Positions 1 through 8,199 of a stretch of DNA of 20,664 bases are shown piece by piece. Origin of the DNA: Collinsella sp. (GTDB taxonomy: Bacteria; Actinomycetota; Coriobacteriia; Coriobacteriales; Coriobacteriaceae); the NCBI GenBank assembly GCA_019419555.1, contig DXZR01000041.1, forward strand, positions 1 through 20,664, given 5' to 3'. A model generated the notes under the pieces. It was not told where the DNA came from. It made no database searches and saw only the letters and a program-made list of their open reading frames with translations. The position numbers were made by a program, and so were the translations under genes. Each line of letters opens with the position of its first letter. The stretch's first letter is position 1.

Positions 1-77
1 TGGTGGACCTGACAAGATTCGAACTTGTGACCTCCCGGTTATCAGCCGGACGCTCTAACCAACTGAGCTACAGGTCC
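1..77 (-). tRNA. tRNA-Ile (anticodon GAT)
   Basis: The reverse complement folds as a complete cloverleaf. The acceptor stem is GGACCTG with CAGGTCC, followed by discriminator A and an encoded CCA at the window edge. The anticodon stem TCCGG/CCGGG encloses loop CTGATAA, so the anticodon is GAT and the tRNA decodes ATC/ATT isoleucine codons. The T arm is ACAAG, TTCGAAC, CTTGT. It stands alone here, not visibly inside an rRNA operon, and has its own promoter just upstream. Anything 3' of it lies outside the window. Confidence 0.97.
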
Positions 78-91
78 ATCGCGCAAGGGAT

Positions 92-121
92 ATATTAGAC
101 GAGTCGTTACGCGCGCGTCAA
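92..121 (-). promoter_or_regulatory. Sigma-70-type promoter of tRNA-Ile
   Basis: On the minus strand there is a -35 TTGACG (116-121), an 18-bp spacer and a -10 TAATAT (92-97). Transcription would start about 7 nt later, a few bases before the mature tRNA 5' end at 77. A GC-rich discriminator follows the -10, as is common in stable-RNA promoters. The match is close to consensus and the placement fits the tRNA exactly. Confidence 0.75.
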
Positions 122-149
122 CAACTTTTTTTGAAAATCTTTGAGGGGT

Positions 150-285
150 GTGTCAGACGGCTGGGCGAGATGGGTTAGGTTTGCTGCTCGGGCAGTCCTG
201 CGCAAGACGAAGGCCACATTAAGTGGCCTTCTTTGCGTGCGGAACTCGCGACAAACCCAACCCATCTCGCCCAGCCGTCTGACAC
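150..285. repeat. 136-bp element with 34-bp terminal inverted repeats
   Basis: The ends 150-183 and 252-285 are inverted copies of 34 bp with one mismatch (A177 against C258). On the minus strand that mismatch becomes a G-U pair, so a leftward transcript could pair along all 34 positions. Inside lies a second hairpin, stem GAAGGCCAC/GTGGCCTTC (209-231), which extends through CGCAA/TTGCG to 201-237 and looks terminator-like. No open frame in it looks coding. It sits between the gyrA terminator and the tRNA-Ile promoter. It could be a miniature inverted-repeat transposable element, an intergenic repeat or a structured RNA. No clean target-site duplication is visible, and no family was recognised. 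Confidence 0.85.
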
Positions 286-302
286 GGGGCTCCAAGCTTG
301 TC

Positions 303-336
303 AAAAAAGCGGTCGGCGCGCAGGTGCGCCGACCGC
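303..336 (-). terminator. Rho-independent terminator of gyrA
   Basis: On the minus strand the 11-bp stem GCGGTCGGCGC/GCGCCGACCGC (309-336, 6-nt loop) is followed directly by six T residues (303-308). It lies about 40 bp past the gyrA stop codon and ends the gyrB-gyrA transcript. Confidence 0.93.
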
Positions 337-376
337 CGATATAAGAGGTCTGATGATTTTTACCAGCTAGGGCCTC

Positions 377-3115
377 TTACTCGTCTAGGAGATCCTCTGG
401 TATGTCGTTGCCGTCGCCTAGGTCGACTGGGGCCTCTTCGGCGTCGGTTGCGGCCTCGGCGCCTTCGCCTTCGGGCTTTTCCTTGGCTGCCGTCATGCGG
501 GCTACGGCGCAGATGCGGTCGTTGTCGTCGACGGTCATCATCTTGACGCCCTGGGTGGCGCGGCCGGTCTGGCTGATCTCGTCGGTCTTGACGCGAATGA
601 CCGTCGCGCCCTCCGTCACGATGAACAGCTCGTGCTGTGGGCCCACCGTCTTCATGGCCGCGAGGTTACCCTTACGCTCGGTCATTTGGATGGTGTAGAC
701 GCCCTGGCCGCCGCGATTCTGCTCCGGGTAGTCCGCGACCGGCGTGCGCTTGCCGTAGCCGCGCTCGGTGATGACGAACAGATCGCCGTTGCCGTTAGTG
801 ACTTCCATGCCCAGAACGCTCACGCCGTCCTTCATACCGATACCGCGAACTCCGCTGGTATCGCGGCCGGTGGCGCGCACCTGTTCCTCGGAGAACATGA
901 TCGCCTTGCCCGCGGTGGTGGCCAGGATAATCTTGTCGCCCTCGCGCACGCGGCGCACGTTCAGCAGCGCGTCGTCGTCACGCAGGTTGATAGCGATCAG
1001 GCCGTCGCGGCGGCTGCGGTCATATGCGCTCATCACGGTCTTCTTGACCATGCCGCTCTTGGTGGCAAACATCAGGTACTCGTCGGCAGGGAACTCGCGG
1101 CAGCTGATGACGCTCGCGATCTTCTCGCCCTCCTCGAAGGGCAGCAGGTTGACGATCGCGGTACCGCGCGCCTGGCGCGTACCCACCGGCAGCTCGTGCA
1201 CCTTCAGGCGATAGACCTTGCCCTTGCTCGAGAAGAACAGCACGTACTCGTGCGTGGACGCGATGAACATCTCGTCGATGACATCGTCCTCTTTGAGGTT
1301 GACGCCCGACACGCCCTTGCCGCCGCGCTTCTGGGCGCGGTAGGCGGCCACCGGGATGCGCTTGACATAGCCGGTGTGGGTGATGGTCACGACCATGTCC
1401 TCGTCGGCAATGAGGTCCTCAACGTCCAGGTCCTTCTCGACATGGCTGATCTCGGTGCGGCGCTTATCGCCGAACTTCCTGGAGATCTCGCGCATCTCTT
1501 CCTTAATGACGCCCAGGATCTTCCCCTCGTGCGCCAGCAGGTCCTCGTAGTAGGCGATGGCGCGGCGCAGGCCGTCCAGCTCTTCCTGAATCTTGTCGCG
1601 CTCCAGGCCGGTCAGGCGGCGCAGCTTCATCTCGAGGATGGCCGTGGTCTGCTCGGGCGTAAAGCCAAAGCGCTCGATCAGGCGGCTGCTGGCCTCGGAG
1701 TCGGTCTGCGAGGAACGGATGATGCTGATGACCTCGTCAATATGGTCGAGAGCCATCAGGTAGCCCTCAAGGATATGCGCGCGGGCCTGGGCCTTCTTAA
1801 GGTCGAAGCGGGTGCGGCGGGTGACGACGTCGACCTGGTGGTCGATGTAGTGCTGCAGCATCTCGCGCAGGCTCAGGCATTTGGGAACGCCGTTGACAAG
1901 CGCCAGGTTGTTGGCGCCAAAGGTCGTCTGCAGCGAGGTGTACTTGTACAGGTTGTTGAGCACGACCTGCGGGATGACGCCCTTCTTGAGTTCGATGACC
2001 AGACGGATACCCTTCTGGTTGGACTCATCGCGCATATCCGAGATGCCCTCGATGCGCTTGTCGTTGACGAGCTGGGCAATCTTCTCCTGCAGGGTGCCCT
2101 TGTTGACCATGTAGGGGATCTCGGTAAAGACCAGGCGGCTGCGGCCGGTCTTGGTGGACTCCACGTGGGCCTTGGCGCGCACGGTAATGGAACCGCGGCC
2201 GGTCTCGTAGCTCTGCTTAATGCCGGCGCTGCCCATGATGATGGCGCCGGTGGGGAAGTCCGGACCGGGCATGATCTGCATGAGCTCGTCGACGGTGGCG
2301 TCGGGGTTGTCGATCAGGTAGCAGGTGGCCTCGATTGCCTCGGTGAGGTTATGCGGGGCGATGTTGGTGGCCATGCCGACGGCGATGCCCTGGCTGCCGT
2401 TGACCAGCAGGTTGGGGAAGCGCGCAGGCAGTGCCACGGGCTCGGCGAGCGATTCGTCGTAGTTGGGCTGCCAGTCGACGGTATCCTTCTGCAGGTCACG
2501 CAGCAGTTCCATGGCGGGCTTGGCAAGGCGGCTCTCGGTGTAACGCATGGCTGCCGCGCCGTCGCCGTCGATGTTGCCGAAGTTGCCGTGACCGTCGATA
2601 AGCGGCGTGCGCATGGAGAACCACTGCGCCAGGCGAACCATGGCCTCATAGACCGCGAAGTCGCCATGCGGGTGGTACTTACCGATAACTTCGCCGACCG
2701 TCCAGGCCGACTTCTTGTGTGGGCGGTTGGGGTAGATGCCGCTCTCGTTCATCGCGTACAGAATGCGGCGGTGCACCGGCTTTAAGCCGTCGCGCACGTC
2801 CGGCAGGGCGCGCGCTGTGATAACCGACATCGAATACTCGATGAACGATTGCTTCATCTCGCGACCGAACTCCGAAATCTGGAGCTGGCCGCCGTTGATA
2901 TCCTCGCCGGCCGAGGCGCCACGGTCGACTTCGCCAAAGCTCTCCTCGAGCTCGGCGTCGTCTTCTTCCTCATCATCATCGGCATCGGGGTTATAGGCGT
3001 CAGGATCGCCGTCCTCGCCCTGCTCAGCACGGGCAAGCAGGCGCTTCAGATCGTCGGGCATACCAGCATCGCCGGCCTCGTCCATACCCTCGTTATTGTT
3101 GATATCGTCTGCCAC
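377..3115 (-). CDS. gyrA: DNA gyrase subunit A
   Basis: This is the 912-residue breakage-reunion subunit of gyrase, which with GyrB forms the A2B2 enzyme that negatively supercoils DNA. The catalytic tyrosine is Y192 in AMRYTE, within the conserved DGDGAAAMRYTESRLAK stretch. The C-terminal domain carries the GyrA box QKRGGKG, which separates it from ParC. GTG was chosen as the start because GAGGAGG lies about 5 nt upstream. About 80 residues precede the usual GyrA core; this extension is rich in Asp and Glu (residues 34-72) and looks disordered. The C-terminal tail is also acidic. At the position equivalent to E. coli Ser83 (GKYHPHGDFAVYE) the residue is Phe153, and Glu stands at the Asp87 position, as in many Gram-positives. 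It lies downstream of gyrB across a 178-bp gap with a large hairpin. Confidence 0.98.
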   Translation of the reverse strand: MADDINNNEGMDEAGDAGMPDDLKRLLARAEQGEDGDPDAYNPDADDDEEEDDAELEESFGEVDRGASAGEDINGGQLQISEFGREMKQSFIEYSMSVITARALPDVRDGLKPVHRRILYAMNESGIYPNRPHKKSAWTVGEVIGKYHPHGDFAVYEAMVRLAQWFSMRTPLIDGHGNFGNIDGDGAAAMRYTESRLAKPAMELLRDLQKDTVDWQPNYDESLAEPVALPARFPNLLVNGSQGIAVGMATNIAPHNLTEAIEATCYLIDNPDATVDELMQIMPGPDFPTGAIIMGSAGIKQSYETGRGSITVRAKAHVESTKTGRSRLVFTEIPYMVNKGTLQEKIAQLVNDKRIEGISDMRDESNQKGIRLVIELKKGVIPQVVLNNLYKYTSLQTTFGANNLALVNGVPKCLSLREMLQHYIDHQVDVVTRRTRFDLKKAQARAHILEGYLMALDHIDEVISIIRSSQTDSEASSRLIERFGFTPEQTTAILEMKLRRLTGLERDKIQEELDGLRRAIAYYEDLLAHEGKILGVIKEEMREISRKFGDKRRTEISHVEKDLDVEDLIADEDMVVTITHTGYVKRIPVAAYRAQKRGGKGVSGVNLKEDDVIDEMFIASTHEYVLFFSSKGKVYRLKVHELPVGTRQARGTAIVNLLPFEEGEKIASVISCREFPADEYLMFATKSGMVKKTVMSAYDRSRRDGLIAINLRDDDALLNVRRVREGDKIILATTAGKAIMFSEEQVRATGRDTSGVRGIGMKDGVSVLGMEVTNGNGDLFVITERGYGKRTPVADYPEQNRGGQGVYTIQMTERKGNLAAMKTVGPQHELFIVTEGATVIRVKTDEISQTGRATQGVKMMTVDDNDRICAVARMTAAKEKPEGEGAEAATDAEEAPVDLGDGNDIPEDLLDE

Positions 3116-3191
3116 GTTACCTCCTCATGGTTTGCGTGGTCCATTAGTTCCCTACCACGGAGACGAATTACCGGGAACACCGGATAACCCT

Positions 3192-3298
3192 CCTAGGTTT
3201 TCCAGGTGCCCCAGGTTGCCCTGAAGGATGAGGGCGCGCGCCTTGCGTGCGGCGCCCGAAATCCTGAAGGGCAAGATGGGGTGCCTGGGAAAGCTAGG
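3192..3298. repeat. Large imperfect inverted repeat between gyrB and gyrA
   Basis: Arms 3192-3237 and 3252-3298 are inverted copies: about 36 of 46 positions pair, with small internal loops. The right arm includes the gyrB stop codon (3294-3296). No T-run follows on the minus strand, so it is not a simple terminator. Read as + strand RNA, three mismatches become G-U pairs and the rest are purine-purine; as minus strand RNA the rest are mainly pyrimidine-pyrimidine. The remaining gap (3116-3191) holds the gyrA ribosome binding site and a small CGTGGT/ACCACG hairpin. An mRNA processing or stability element, or an intergenic repeat, is possible. Confidence 0.75.
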
Positions 3299-5324
3299 CG
3301 TCTAAGAAGCGTGCATCATGGGCATGCTTCTCGATGTACTCGCGGCGATAGCCGACCTCGGAACCCATCAGCTCGCGCACGGCGCGGTCTGCCACCACGG
3401 CATCCTCGATCGACACGCGCTGCAGGATGCGGGTCTTGGGATCCATCGTCGTCGAGGCGAGCTGCTTGGGGTCCATCTCGCCCAGACCCTTGTAGCGCTG
3501 GACGGTATAGCCCTTGCGCTTCTTGGTGATCTTGCCATCCTTGGCCTTACCGTCTTCGTCGTTATCGTCGGGGTTCAGGCCCAGACTCTGGATGGTGTCG
3601 CGCAGGATCTCGTCTTCGGGCTGGCGGCCGTTGGGATACACGTAGTGGATCTTGTTGCGCACCTTAATGCCAAAGATGGGCGGACAGGCAACATAGACGT
3701 AGCCGGCATCGATCAGCGGACGCATGTACTTGTAGAAAAACGTCAGCAGCAGGATGCGGATGTGCGCACCGTCGACGTCTGCATCGGTCATGATGATGAT
3801 CTTGTGGTAGCGCGCCTTGGTGATATCGAAGTCGCCGCCGTCGCCGGCACTCGTCGTGACGCCGCAGCCGATCGCGGTAATCAGCGACTGGATGGTGTCA
3901 CTCGAGAATGCGCGATGGTCACCAACGCGTTCGACGTTCAGAATCTTGCCGCGCAGGGGCAGAATCGCCTGGATGTCTCGGCGACGGCCGTCCTTGGCCG
4001 AACCGCCTGCCGAGTCACCCTCTACGATGAAGAGCTCGGTCAGCTCGGCATCGCGCACCGAGCAGTCAGCGAGCTTACCGGGCAGAGACGCCGTCTCGAG
4101 CAGGCTCTTGCGGCGGGTCGCCTCGCGCGCCTTGCGGGCGGCGTTGCGCGCCTTGCAGGCCTGTTGCGCCTTCTTGACGATCTCGCGAGCGGGCTTGGGA
4201 TGCTCCTCGAGGTAATCGGCAAGGCCGTCGGTCACGATCTTGAGCGTCAGCGCGCGCATATAGGAGCTACCGAGCTTGGCCTTGGTCTGGCCCTCAAACT
4301 GCGGATCGGGCAGCTTAACCGAGATAACGGCCGAAAGGCCCTCGCGCACATCGTCGCCGGTCAGGTTGGCGTCTTTTTCCTTGAGCAGGTTCTGTTTGCG
4401 CGCGTAGTCGTTGATCACGCGGGTGAGCGCAGTACGGAAGCCCTCAAGGTGCATGCCGCCCTCGGGAGTGTAGATGTCGTTGGCGAACGACATGACGTTC
4501 TCGCCGTAGCCGCTATTCCACTGCAGGGAAACCTCGACCTCGCCCATCTTGGTCACAGGCGCGTCCGGATCCGATTTGCCCTCGATGTAGATGGGCTCCT
4601 TAAAGGCCTCGGGGACGTCCTTGCCCTCGTTGAGGAACTTGACGAAGTCGACGATGCCGCCCTCGTAGCAAAACTCCTCCACGTGGGGAGTCGCCTCGCG
4701 CTCGTCGGTCAGCACGATTTTGAGGTTCTTATTGAGGAACGCCGTCTCCTGCAGACGGTTGTGCAGCGTATCGAAATCGTAGATGCAGGTCTCGAAGATC
4801 TCGTCGTCGGGCCAGAAGGTGACGGTGGTGCCCGTCGAATCCGAGGCGCCCACGACCTCCATCTTCTTGACGGTCTTGCCGCGCGAGAATTCCATCTCGT
4901 AGGTGTTGCCATCGCGACGAACCTGAACGACCACGCGCTTGGACAGTGCGTTGACGACGGAGATGCCCACGCCGTGCAGGCCGCCCGAGACCTTATAGGC
5001 CGAGTTATCGAACTTACCGCCGGCGTGCAAGATCGTCATAACGACCTCGAGCGTCGGGATCTTTTTAACAGGGTGCTCGTCGACGGGGATGCCGCGCCCG
5101 TTGTCGACGACCGTGATGGAGTTGTCGGCGTGGACCGTCACCTGGATCTCGGTGCAGAAACCGGCCATGGCCTCGTCGACGGAGTTGTCAACGATCTCCC
5201 ACACCAGGTGATGCAGACCGCTGGCGCTCGTCGAGCCGATATACATGCCCGGGCGCTTACGAACGGCCTCGAGACCTTCGAGAATCTTAATCTCGCCGCC
5301 ATCGTAATCGTTTTCGTTTGCCAC
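3294..5324 (-). CDS. gyrB: DNA gyrase subunit B
   Basis: This is the ATPase subunit of gyrase, partner of GyrA, 676 residues long. The GHKL ATPase motifs are EIVDNSVDEAMAG (43-55), DNGRGIP (74-80) and GGLHGVG (114-120). The TOPRIM domain has EGDSAGG (435-441) and DADVD (514-518), whose acidic residues bind Mg. QRYKGLGEMDP (609-619) is the usual C-terminal gyrase signature. A charged, Lys/Asp-rich insert lies near 585-605. A TTG six codons upstream is also in frame, but AGGAGG (5329-5334) lies inside that extension, so the GTG at 5324 is the start. The upstream terminator separates it from dciA, so it probably has its own promoter and is co-transcribed with gyrA. Confidence 0.97.
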   Translation of the reverse strand: MANENDYDGGEIKILEGLEAVRKRPGMYIGSTSASGLHHLVWEIVDNSVDEAMAGFCTEIQVTVHADNSITVVDNGRGIPVDEHPVKKIPTLEVVMTILHAGGKFDNSAYKVSGGLHGVGISVVNALSKRVVVQVRRDGNTYEMEFSRGKTVKKMEVVGASDSTGTTVTFWPDDEIFETCIYDFDTLHNRLQETAFLNKNLKIVLTDEREATPHVEEFCYEGGIVDFVKFLNEGKDVPEAFKEPIYIEGKSDPDAPVTKMGEVEVSLQWNSGYGENVMSFANDIYTPEGGMHLEGFRTALTRVINDYARKQNLLKEKDANLTGDDVREGLSAVISVKLPDPQFEGQTKAKLGSSYMRALTLKIVTDGLADYLEEHPKPAREIVKKAQQACKARNAARKAREATRRKSLLETASLPGKLADCSVRDAELTELFIVEGDSAGGSAKDGRRRDIQAILPLRGKILNVERVGDHRAFSSDTIQSLITAIGCGVTTSAGDGGDFDITKARYHKIIIMTDADVDGAHIRILLLTFFYKYMRPLIDAGYVYVACPPIFGIKVRNKIHYVYPNGRQPEDEILRDTIQSLGLNPDDNDEDGKAKDGKITKKRKGYTVQRYKGLGEMDPKQLASTTMDPKTRILQRVSIEDAVVADRAVRELMGSEVGYRREYIEKHAHDARFLDA

Positions 5325-5328
5325 ACGT

Positions 5329-5334
5329 CCTCCT
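5329..5334 (-). promoter_or_regulatory. gyrB ribosome binding site
   Basis: AGGAGG on the minus strand lies 4 nt before GTG 5324. It fixes the start there, because a longer frame from TTG 5342 would have to translate through this site. Confidence 0.85.
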
Positions 5335-5347
5335 TCAGTCAAGAAAA

Positions 5348-5376
5348 TGTGTACAGCCTTACTAGTTTATCGTAAA
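5348..5376 (-). promoter_or_regulatory. Possible gyrB promoter
   Basis: On the minus strand TTTACG (5371-5376) and TACACA (5348-5353) are separated by 17 bp. The pair lies right after the upstream terminator, with its -35 overlapping the T-run, and would give a leader of about 17 nt. Both boxes are imperfect, so the call rests partly on the need for a promoter in this gap. Confidence 0.35.
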
Positions 5377-5403
5377 AAAATACCCTCGGGAACGAGGGTA
5401 TTT
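5374..5403 (-). terminator. Rho-independent terminator after dciA
   Basis: On the minus strand the stem AAATACCCTCG/CGAGGGTATTT with loop TTCC is followed by a run of T. It ends the dnaN-recF-dciA transcript and insulates gyrB. Confidence 0.9.
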
Positions 5404-5429
5404 AGCTCTACAAGGCCACCAGATGCGAT

Positions 5430-5993
5430 TTAAGGCTCTTTTTTGCTTTGCACGCCCTTGGCCCACTCGGCACTGGCTCTCATGGCGTTCTCGAGGGCCT
5501 CGCGCAGTTTTTGGTCCTCGATGGGTGCCACCTGGCGCTCGATCTCGGCGCGCTCGGACTCGCTGAGGTCGGCGTGCGGAGCCGGCGGGCGCTCGGCCAC
5601 GGCCGGACGCAGGCGCTCCTTGGCGGCGGGCGGCGTGTGGCCGGGGGCGGTCGTTTTGAACACCAGGCCGTCGACGTGCGCGCCGGCGCGCTCCATGCGC
5701 GCGCGGATGATCTCGCGCAGCAACGTCATTTCCTGCGTCCACGAGGGCGAGTCGAGATACACCAACAGCTCGTTGGACTCGGGCAGATAGCGCAGACCCG
5801 TCACATGGCGCCCTTCGCGCGTTCCCGCGCACACCGTGTTCCAAGCACGATAGATTGTGCGCGATTGCTCGGCGGCCTCCATTTGAGCACGGCGCTCGGG
5901 GGTCGCAGCCGCCAGGATGCGCTGGCGCTCTGCGTTCAAAAACCCGCTGAAGGCGACTGTCTCGCTCTCGCGCTCGTAATTAGCACGTCTCAC
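5430..5993 (-). CDS. DciA-like DUF721 protein
   Basis: This 187-residue protein sits between recF and gyrB, the usual place of DUF721 genes in actinobacteria. DUF721 proteins are related to DciA, the replicative-helicase loader or operator in bacteria lacking DnaC or DnaI; a similar role here is inferred from family and position. The centre (about 45-110) has the DUF721 pattern: a WNTVCAG-like start, a strand region ELLVYLDSPSWTQEM, then a Leu/Arg-rich helix. The rest is charged, with a Pro/Ala-rich linker near 115-140. The GTG start overlaps the end of recF by 14 bp, with AAGGTGG about 10 nt upstream, so translation is probably coupled. Confidence 0.8.
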   Translation of the reverse strand: MRRANYERESETVAFSGFLNAERQRILAAATPERRAQMEAAEQSRTIYRAWNTVCAGTREGRHVTGLRYLPESNELLVYLDSPSWTQEMTLLREIIRARMERAGAHVDGLVFKTTAPGHTPPAAKERLRPAVAERPPAPHADLSESERAEIERQVAPIEDQKLREALENAMRASAEWAKGVQSKKEP

Positions 5994-7086
5994 CCATGCT
6001 CACCACCTTGGCTCGATCAAGCAGGTCATCGGTAAAGTACCCCAGGTTGGTCGTAGTTATGACCGTCTGGATATCATCGCCAATCAGCCGCAGGAAAGCG
6101 CCGCGACGCTCGCCGTCGAGCTCGCTCATCACGTCGTCCAAAAGCAGCAGTGGGGCGGTGCCCAGGACATCGCGAGCCACGGCAACCTCGGCCACCTTCC
6201 AGGACAGCACCAGCGTGCGCTGCTGTCCTTGGCTGGCAAATGAACGGGCGGAGCGACCCGCCACGGTAAACTCAATCTCGTCGCGATGCGGTCCCACCAA
6301 CGTCACGCCGCGGCGAATTTCCTCGTCGGCATGCTCGTCAAGGGCGGCCAGCATGCGCTCGTACGCCCAACCCTTCAGCTCTTCGCGATCCTCGACCTGG
6401 GGCAAAGCCCCCAGCGTGGACGCATAGGTCACGTTGGCGGCCTCACCTGACGCTACTTGCCCGTAGGCAGTGTGCACATGGCCCGCCAGCCGGTCGAGCA
6501 GAGCCAACCGGTGCACGAGCAGGGCCGAGCCCGCGCGGGCAATCGAATCGTTCCACGCGCCGAGCATCTCGCGGCAGCACCAGGTCTCCTTGAGCAAGGC
6601 GTTACGCTGGGTCACGCAGCGCCCATAGGTGCTCGCAAGATCGGCATAGCGTGCGCTCAGCTGCATGCCAAAGTCATCGAGGGCGGCTCGGCGCACACTG
6701 GCGCCTCGCTTAACCATGTCCAGATGGTCGGGGCAAAACAGCACGCTCGGCAGAACCCCGCGCACACCAGCGGCAGAGCATCTCTTGCCGTTGCGGCTAA
6801 ACGAGCGCTTACCGTCCTCCGCGCTCAATCCCATATCAAGCACGCGGCCGTCGCCCTCGAGCCTCAGCTCGATCTTGCACGAGCCCACGCCGTCATGGAC
6901 GAGCTCGGCTGCGGTCGGATGCCTAAACGAGGCGCCGCTCGTCAGCAGCTGCAGCGCCTCTATGAGATTGGTCTTTCCCGCCGCGTTGGGTCCCGCAAGT
7001 ATCGTCACGCCCTCGTCCAGGGCAAGGCGATAGCTATCGAAGCTGCGGTAGTGCGCGACGGAAAGATCGCGGGCGAACATGGTCAT
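5980..7086 (-). CDS. recF: DNA replication and repair protein RecF
   Basis: This 368-residue SMC-like ATPase binds single-strand gaps and helps load RecA with RecO and RecR. Walker A is GPNAAGKT (32-39), the ABC signature region is FASQGQQRTLVL, and Walker B is LLLLDDVMSEL. The length is normal. The start is ATG 7086, 9 bp after the dnaN stop, without a clear Shine-Dalgarno sequence, so it probably relies on coupling to dnaN; an in-frame ATG two codons later is equally possible. It overlaps the next gene, dciA. Confidence 0.97.
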   Translation of the reverse strand: MTMFARDLSVAHYRSFDSYRLALDEGVTILAGPNAAGKTNLIEALQLLTSGASFRHPTAAELVHDGVGSCKIELRLEGDGRVLDMGLSAEDGKRSFSRNGKRCSAAGVRGVLPSVLFCPDHLDMVKRGASVRRAALDDFGMQLSARYADLASTYGRCVTQRNALLKETWCCREMLGAWNDSIARAGSALLVHRLALLDRLAGHVHTAYGQVASGEAANVTYASTLGALPQVEDREELKGWAYERMLAALDEHADEEIRRGVTLVGPHRDEIEFTVAGRSARSFASQGQQRTLVLSWKVAEVAVARDVLGTAPLLLLDDVMSELDGERRGAFLRLIGDDIQTVITTTNLGYFTDDLLDRAKVVSMGETC

Positions 7087-7095
7087 GGCGCAGCG

Positions 7096-8199
7096 CTAGA
7101 TGCGGACCGGCATGACCAGGTACAGGTAGTTGATCTTGTCGTAGGACTTAAAGATGCCCGCCTGCGAGTAGCTCTTGAGCTCCAGCGTGATCTCCTTCTC
7201 CTTGGACAGGGCATTGAGGCAGCCGAAGATGTAATGGTAGTTGAAGGCGATGGTACCCGACTCGCCCTCGGCCTCGACATCGATCGTCTCCTGCGCAAGG
7301 TCCTGGTCATTGGAAATGGAGGACAGGCCCATCTGCCCGTTCTCGACATCGATCTCGAACTTGACGGCGGGGTTGGCGCTCGCGATAACGGCCACGCGCT
7401 TGAGGGCGGCGTTAAAGGCGGCGACGTCGATCTTGACGCTCGTCACGCACGAATCGGGGATGAGCTGCTTGTAGTTGGGGTACACGCCCTCGATACGGCG
7501 CGACACGTAGGTGGTGTTGCCGGCCTCGAAGACGACCTGGGTGTCGGTAGCCCCGATCATGATGGTCGCCTGGCTGGCCATGATGTTCAGCGCGTCGTTA
7601 AAGGCGTCAGCCGGAACGTTGAGCTCAAAGGAGCCCTCGAGGGTCGAGGTCTCGACCTGCGTATCGCACACGGCCAAGCGAAAGGAATCGGTCGCTACCA
7701 GGCGTACGGTGTTGTTCTCGACCTTCATGTGCACGCCGCCCAGGATGGGGCGAGCCTTGTCGGTCGAGGTGACGCGCCACACGCGGCCGACCATTTCGGA
7801 CAAGACATCGGTCGGCAGCTCCACGGCACTCTCGATGGCATAGGCCGGAAACTCGGGGAAGTCATTGGCATCGAGCGTGTTCAGGCGGAAAGAGCTCTTC
7901 TCGCAACCAATCAGCACCTGGTGCTCGGACAGCTCAAAGGTGACCGGGGCATCGGGGAGGGTCTTGGTGATATTGGAGAGCATCTTACAGGGAATAACCA
8001 TCTCGCCCTCTTCTTCGACATGCGCCGCGATGCGATGACGGATCGAGATGGTGTAGTTAGAGGTCTGGAATTCCAAGATGCCGTCTTGGGCCTTAACGAG
8101 CACGCCCGACAGGATGGGGAGGGTGGATGCCGAAGCGACACCCTTCATAACGACGCCGATGGCTTGTGTAAGCGAGCTCTGGCTGACGGTGAACTTCAT
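7096..8199 (-). CDS. dnaN: DNA polymerase III sliding clamp (beta subunit)
   Basis: The 367-residue protein has the normal length and the three-fold clamp architecture. Its N-terminus MKFTVSQSSLTQAI and C-terminus YLYLVMPVRI are typical; the C-terminal MPVR segment contributes to the pocket that binds polymerase and other clamp partners. It forms the ring dimer that tethers DNA polymerase III and recruits repair factors. ATG start, with GAAAGG about 9-10 nt upstream. It is followed closely by recF. The 238-bp gap on its 5' side is AT-rich and origin-like. Confidence 0.97.
   Translation of the reverse strand: MKFTVSQSSLTQAIGVVMKGVASASTLPILSGVLVKAQDGILEFQTSNYTISIRHRIAAHVEEEGEMVIPCKMLSNITKTLPDAPVTFELSEHQVLIGCEKSSFRLNTLDANDFPEFPAYAIESAVELPTDVLSEMVGRVWRVTSTDKARPILGGVHMKVENNTVRLVATDSFRLAVCDTQVETSTLEGSFELNVPADAFNDALNIMASQATIMIGATDTQVVFEAGNTTYVSRRIEGVYPNYKQLIPDSCVTSVKIDVAAFNAALKRVAVIASANPAVKFEIDVENGQMGLSSISNDQDLAQETIDVEAEGESGTIAFNYHYIFGCLNALSKEKEITLELKSYSQAGIFKSYDKINYLYLVMPVRI

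Noticed and set aside
142..293. Target-site duplication around the 136-bp inverted-repeat element.
   Set aside because: GGGG occurs on both sides, but on the left it is one base removed from the repeat end and the longer flanks differ, so no duplication can be claimed.
632..2785. Very long open frame on the + strand opposite gyrA (about 717 codons).
   Set aside because: It mirrors the gyrA codons in antisense; its composition is Ala/Val/Asp/His/Leu-rich and it has no domain pattern. High GC at third positions creates such shadow frames.
377..5324. The gyrA/gyrB pair as topoisomerase IV (parC/parE).
   Set aside because: The GyrA box QKRGGKG and placement beside recF fit gyrase, not ParC/ParE.
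3318..5375. Long + strand open frame opposite gyrB (about 685 codons).
   Set aside because: It is an antisense shadow with the same biased composition and no recognisable motif; GyrB motifs on the minus strand are complete.
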